Source: a virus. Taken from it: a DNA stretch of 24,135 nucleotides. How positions within the stretch are numbered: position 1 is the first letter of the stretch; every line of letters starts with the position of its first letter. Shown here piece after piece: positions 23,890 through 24,135 of the stretch. The stretch covers positions 1 to 24,135 of the IMG/VR virus record IMGVR_UViG_3300005253_003501. The stretch is one strand, 5' to 3'. The notes below the pieces were generated by a model. It was not told the origin of the DNA. It worked only from the letters and a program-made list of their open reading frames with translations, and did not search any database. The position numbers and the translations under genes are program-made.

Positions 23890-24135
23890 ATGGAAGAAAG
23901 TGAGAGACGTTGGTGGGTTGAAATAGTAGCGCCTCGCATTCATTCCGGTTTTTCTCTGGAGGATCTCAGCAAATTTCACGATGAAATAAAAGATTGGCTT
24001 ACTGTAAACGCACCAGTAGGATCGTGGGAAAGTTCATGTACAATAAGCCTAGGAACTGGAAGAGCTACGATTGATGTTTACTTTAACGAAGATGGATTGG
24101 ACGCTGCTGTGGCATGTAAGCTAAGGTGGGCATAA
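23890..24135 (+). CDS. Hypothetical protein, 81 aa
   Basis: The gene is not recognised. Its stop codon is exactly the last three bases of the window, so it is complete. The product is a small tryptophan-rich protein (RRWWVEIVAPRIHSGFSLED, then HDEIKDWLTVNAPVGSW, then a beta hairpin CTISLGTGRATIDVYFNED). It starts four bases after the stop of the 373-residue gene with only a weak AAGAA ribosome-binding site, so it is probably translated with that gene. Confidence 0.65.
   Translation: MEESERRWWVEIVAPRIHSGFSLEDLSKFHDEIKDWLTVNAPVGSWESSCTISLGTGRATIDVYFNEDGLDAAVACKLRWA

Overview
The window is part of the genome of a T4-like myovirus (contractile tail), or of a prophage or viral contig of that type. 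The DNA is AT-rich and almost fully packed with genes. The diagnosis rests on a run of T4-type virion genes: neck proteins gp13 and gp14, tail-completion protein gp15, tail sheath gp18, tail tube gp19, head-completion protein gp4, both terminase subunits (gp16, gp17) and the single-stranded-DNA-binding protein gp32. A phage copy of the Usg family, otherwise known to me from Alphaproteobacteria, hints at an alphaproteobacterial host. The host call is an inference.

Layout. Everything from 1 to 22603 is on the minus strand and is best read right to left. Bases 22604-22763 are a divergent promoter region. To its right are two plus-strand genes of unknown function. To its left come an unknown gene and a gp1-like dNMP kinase (22603-21392). 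Next is a two-gene cassette, a GNAT acetyltransferase and an SLOG-like protein, with its own sigma70-type promoter (21385-20195). The neck and tail cluster follows (20129-12904: gp13, an acidic protein, gp14, gp15, sheath, tube). Then come a second tube-like virion protein, gp4, gp16, two probable virion proteins, two small genes (one Usg-like), gp17, an 1088-residue probable virion protein, and gp32.

The left end (1-1270) is different. It holds the 5' part of a DUF4145-like gene fused to an N-terminally truncated IS630-family transposase. The transposase is split by a -1 frameshift at an A8 run. Directly after it lies a 5'-truncated TnpB (IS605 OrfB) fragment that leaves the window. This is mobile-element debris beside gene 32.

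Regulation. Octamers of the form (T/G/A)ATAAATA, the T4 late-promoter -10 element, lie just upstream of gp13, the sheath, the tube, the 282- and 1088-residue genes and (twice, as exact TATAAATA) gp32. Sigma70-like promoters serve the dNMP-kinase side, the GNAT cassette and the plus-strand genes. Clear hairpin-plus-U-tract terminators follow the sheath gene and the 1088-residue gene.

No tRNA, rRNA or CRISPR array was seen, and no gene-free stretch reaches 300 bases. The longest, 2346-2600, holds the gp32 leader, two late promoters and a terminator.
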